DNA from: a virus
IMG/VR virus record: IMGVR_UViG_3300017727_000192
Location: 1 to 21,959 of that record
Length of the DNA: 21,959 bases
Strand: one strand, 5' to 3'
Shown here one piece after another: positions 20,307-21,959 of this stretch (positions within the stretch are counted from its first letter, which is position 1; each line of letters begins with the position of its first letter). The translations under genes and the position numbers were made by a program. Under the pieces are notes generated by a model, which was not told where the DNA came from, searched no databases, and saw nothing but the letters and a program-made list of their open reading frames with translations.

Positions 20307-20605
20307 AAAGAAACTTAGACGCATATGCAGCTACGATGTTTGAGCGCAATGTTAATATGATGATACCTTACTATCTCATGGCGGCATATGCTTACTATAA
20401 AGAAGACGATCCTATATTCAGTGACGCTTTTTTTGATTCATTGGCAAAAACAATACTAGAACGTTGGGACGACATAGAACATTTTCACAAGCATCTTCTT
20501 ACCAAAGAGGATTTAGTAGCAGGTAGTTATTTGGGCGAATACCCAGAGCGCCTTAAAGGCGGCTTACGCAGGTTGCGAGAAGATACAAGATCGAAGCGAA
20601 AGTAA
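20294..20605 (+). CDS. Small protein resembling LigA Ia segment
   Basis: A 103-residue protein with the run AAYAYYKEDDPIFSDAFFDSLAKTILERWDDIEHFHKHLLT (positions given 31-70), of which YYKEDDPIFSD and FFDSL recall the domain Ia motif YYxxDxPxxxDxxYDxL of NAD-dependent DNA ligases that binds the nicotinamide mononucleotide half of NAD. The remainder of a ligase is absent. A C-terminal basic region (GGLRRLREDTRSKRK) follows. This small protein is frequent in marine T4-like phages but usually unnamed. ATG 20294 overlaps the preceding gene by 13 bases. Family resemblance is seen, function is inference. Confidence 0.78.
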   Translation: MGQIERNLDAYAATMFERNVNMMIPYYLMAAYAYYKEDDPIFSDAFFDSLAKTILERWDDIEHFHKHLLTKEDLVAGSYLGEYPERLKGGLRRLREDTRSKRK

Positions 20606-20610
20606 AAGTT

Positions 20611-21534
20611 TTGGAATATAATCTAAACAATAAACTGCCGCCTTTAGGGTTAAAACAAGTTACAGGAACTAACGAAACCTTGAGAAGTTTGCACGATCCT
20701 GTTACAGGCTGGCCCATACGCACATTTAGATTACCTGCGCATATATGGTTGCAGGATGAACTAACATTTAAAGATGGTAAACTATTAGAACTTGAAAAAT
20801 ATATAGATCATTATGGAAATGATATTGATCAGGTTACTTTTTATGTGGACCACAAAAAGAAACTAACAGAGCTTTATCCAAACTTAAATTTTGTTAACTT
20901 TCCCCATTTCCTCAATGAACAACGTGCTAGCATAGAACATATCAATGTTCCGGAAGTTTTTACATTTACTCAAGACAAAGAGTTTGCATTTATGTGTTTA
21001 AATATGAACCGTAGAGCTCATAGAGACAAAACTGTAAAACTATTACAAAACATGCCTAGTAGATTGATTAGTTATAAAGCATTTGGTTGGGATATATTTG
21101 AACACGATGACTGGACTATAGAACAATATAATCAAGGTCCTGGATTGACTGGCAATAACGTCAATCTAAAACAACTGCAACCAGTATATAATCGTTGTGA
21201 GTTCAGCGTTGTAACTGAAACTAGATATGATTTGCCTTATGATTTTATAACAGAAAAAACAACACAGTGCTTTGTTGCACTGCATCCTGCACTTTATGTA
21301 AGTAATCGTGGACATGTTCAGGAACTTAGAAACTATGGATTTGATGTTTTTGATGATGTTTTTGATCACAGTTACGATACAGTAGAAGATGATAAACGAA
21401 TAGAATATATGATTGAAAGTAATAGATCAGTGCTTGAAAAAGGTATACCCAACTATGGTGACCTTAAAGATAGACTATTAGACAACAAACGGCATTACTT
21501 AGATCCTAACTGTCCCTTATATGAGGTAGTATAA
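20611..21534 (+). CDS. Glycosyltransferase-like (fucosyltransferase-type C-terminal motif) protein
   Basis: A 307-residue protein whose C-terminal region reads EFSVVTETRYDLPYDFITEKTTQCFVALHPALYVSNRG, then LRNYGFDVFDDVFDHSYDTV. The same order (S-x-x-x-E ... ITEKT ... hydrophobic-P ... L-x-GF/YGF ... FDxxYD) is in the gene at 19284, so the two are distant paralogs around the LigA-like gene. FAFMCLNMNRRAHRDKTVKLL forms a central strand-helix typical of these proteins. The start is uncertain: TTG 20611 is the only conventional choice and its ribosome site (AAAG) is weak. Next gene begins directly after its stop. Confidence 0.62.
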   Translation: MEYNLNNKLPPLGLKQVTGTNETLRSLHDPVTGWPIRTFRLPAHIWLQDELTFKDGKLLELEKYIDHYGNDIDQVTFYVDHKKKLTELYPNLNFVNFPHFLNEQRASIEHINVPEVFTFTQDKEFAFMCLNMNRRAHRDKTVKLLQNMPSRLISYKAFGWDIFEHDDWTIEQYNQGPGLTGNNVNLKQLQPVYNRCEFSVVTETRYDLPYDFITEKTTQCFVALHPALYVSNRGHVQELRNYGFDVFDDVFDHSYDTVEDDKRIEYMIESNRSVLEKGIPNYGDLKDRLLDNKRHYLDPNCPLYEVV

Positions 21535-21959
21535 ATGGCTATACATGGAATGATAGACCTAGAAACACTGGGCACTACTGCAGATACAGTAATACTTACT
21601 GTGGGTGCAATTAAGTTTGATCCACTTACAGATGCACAGCCCTATGCGGATATGTATCACAGATTGAACGTAGATCAACAAACAGATCTAGGACGTACAA
21701 TTGATGAAAGCACAATAGAGTGGTGGGGTAAACAGGACCCAGAGATCTGGGAAGAAGCACTGGGCGATGACAATCGCATTGACGTTGATGACTTTATCAG
21801 AGACTTGCAGAAGTGGATAGTGGGCGTGGACGTAGTATGGGCTCAGGGATATGGGTTTGATATTACTATCTTGGATCATTTGCTACTGAGCAAGGGACAT
21901 AACCTGCCCTGGAACTTTTGGAACGTGCGTGATAGCCGTACACTGTTTCAACTTATGCC
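21535..21959 (+). CDS. dexA: DexA-type 3'-5' exonuclease, N-terminal part (3' end outside window)
   Basis: DEDD-family exonuclease similar to T4 exonuclease A. The first acidic pair is MIDLETL (Asp8, Glu10), and STIEWWGKQDPEIWEEA, GYGFDITILDHL (second Asp) and FWNVRDSRT line up well with STIEWWKNQSPE, MSFDFPIL and FWNQRDIRT of T4 DexA. 141 codons are present before the window end; the remaining catalytic Asp is not visible. The ATG at 21535 lies directly behind the preceding stop (TAAATG). It degrades DNA (and possibly RNA) ends; in T4 it is non-essential. Expression probably runs with the upstream genes as no promoter is seen in front. Confidence 0.9.
   Translation, partial: MAIHGMIDLETLGTTADTVILTVGAIKFDPLTDAQPYADMYHRLNVDQQTDLGRTIDESTIEWWGKQDPEIWEEALGDDNRIDVDDFIRDLQKWIVGVDVVWAQGYGFDITILDHLLLSKGHNLPWNFWNVRDSRTLFQLM

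Noticed and set aside
1-21959. tRNA genes, CRISPR arrays, insertion sequences or attachment sites
   Set aside because: I saw no cloverleaf-like segment, no regularly spaced repeats, no transposase or integrase and no terminal repeats; nearly all bases are taken by overlapping protein genes.

Overview
This window looks like part of the genome of a T4-like (Straboviridae-type) tailed dsDNA phage, probably marine and with a Gram-negative host. Three T4 replication/recombination genes anchor it: the C-terminal part of a UvsX recombinase at the left edge, a UvsY-like recombination mediator, and the N-terminal part of a DexA-type 3'-5' exonuclease at the right edge. The DNA is AT-rich, genes are packed almost without gaps (mostly TAATG/ATGA/GTGA/TTGA stop-start overlaps), and I see no tRNA, rRNA, CRISPR or insertion sequence. 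The host cannot be named from the sequence.

Layout. (1) 1-2187: uvsX (partial), a small acidic protein, uvsY, a type-I phosphoribosyltransferase and an adenine phosphoribosyltransferase. (2) 2162-15744: about 13.5 kb of accessory enzymes in tightly overlapping order: four class-I methyltransferases (one FkbM-type), an SGNH hydrolase-like protein, three KpsC/KpsS-like capsule-type proteins, three GT-A-like glycosyltransferases with DxD motifs, a 2OG-Fe(II) oxygenase, a radical SAM protein, two tandem sulfotransferases, a kinase-fold protein, and a HldE-like nucleotidyltransferase fused to a mannose-6-phosphate isomerase-like cupin. Two of these genes (2908-4633) run on the minus strand; everything else runs on the plus strand. 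(3) 15727-19297: a run of small early-type genes, including an AT-hook peptide, a SWIM zinc-finger protein, several small membrane proteins and a 29-residue membrane peptide. They are served by four nearly identical sigma70-type promoters (TTGACA, 16-bp spacer, TATTAT or TATTGT), each followed by an AT-rich leader and a purine-rich GGAGAG-type ribosome site. (4) 19284-21534: two related large proteins of glycosyltransferase/fucosyltransferase-like appearance flanking a small protein that resembles the N-terminal Ia segment of NAD-dependent DNA ligase. (5) 21535 to the end: dexA (partial).

How the genes could work together (inference): region 2 reads as a phage-carried glycan building and decorating island. 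The HldE-like/cupin fusion would make or activate a sugar nucleotide, the GT-A and KpsS-like proteins would transfer sugars, and methyl-, sulfo- and possibly phospho-transferases plus the oxygenase and radical SAM enzyme would decorate the product. Targets could be the host surface polysaccharide (superinfection exclusion), the virion, or a small metabolite. The sequence does not decide among them.
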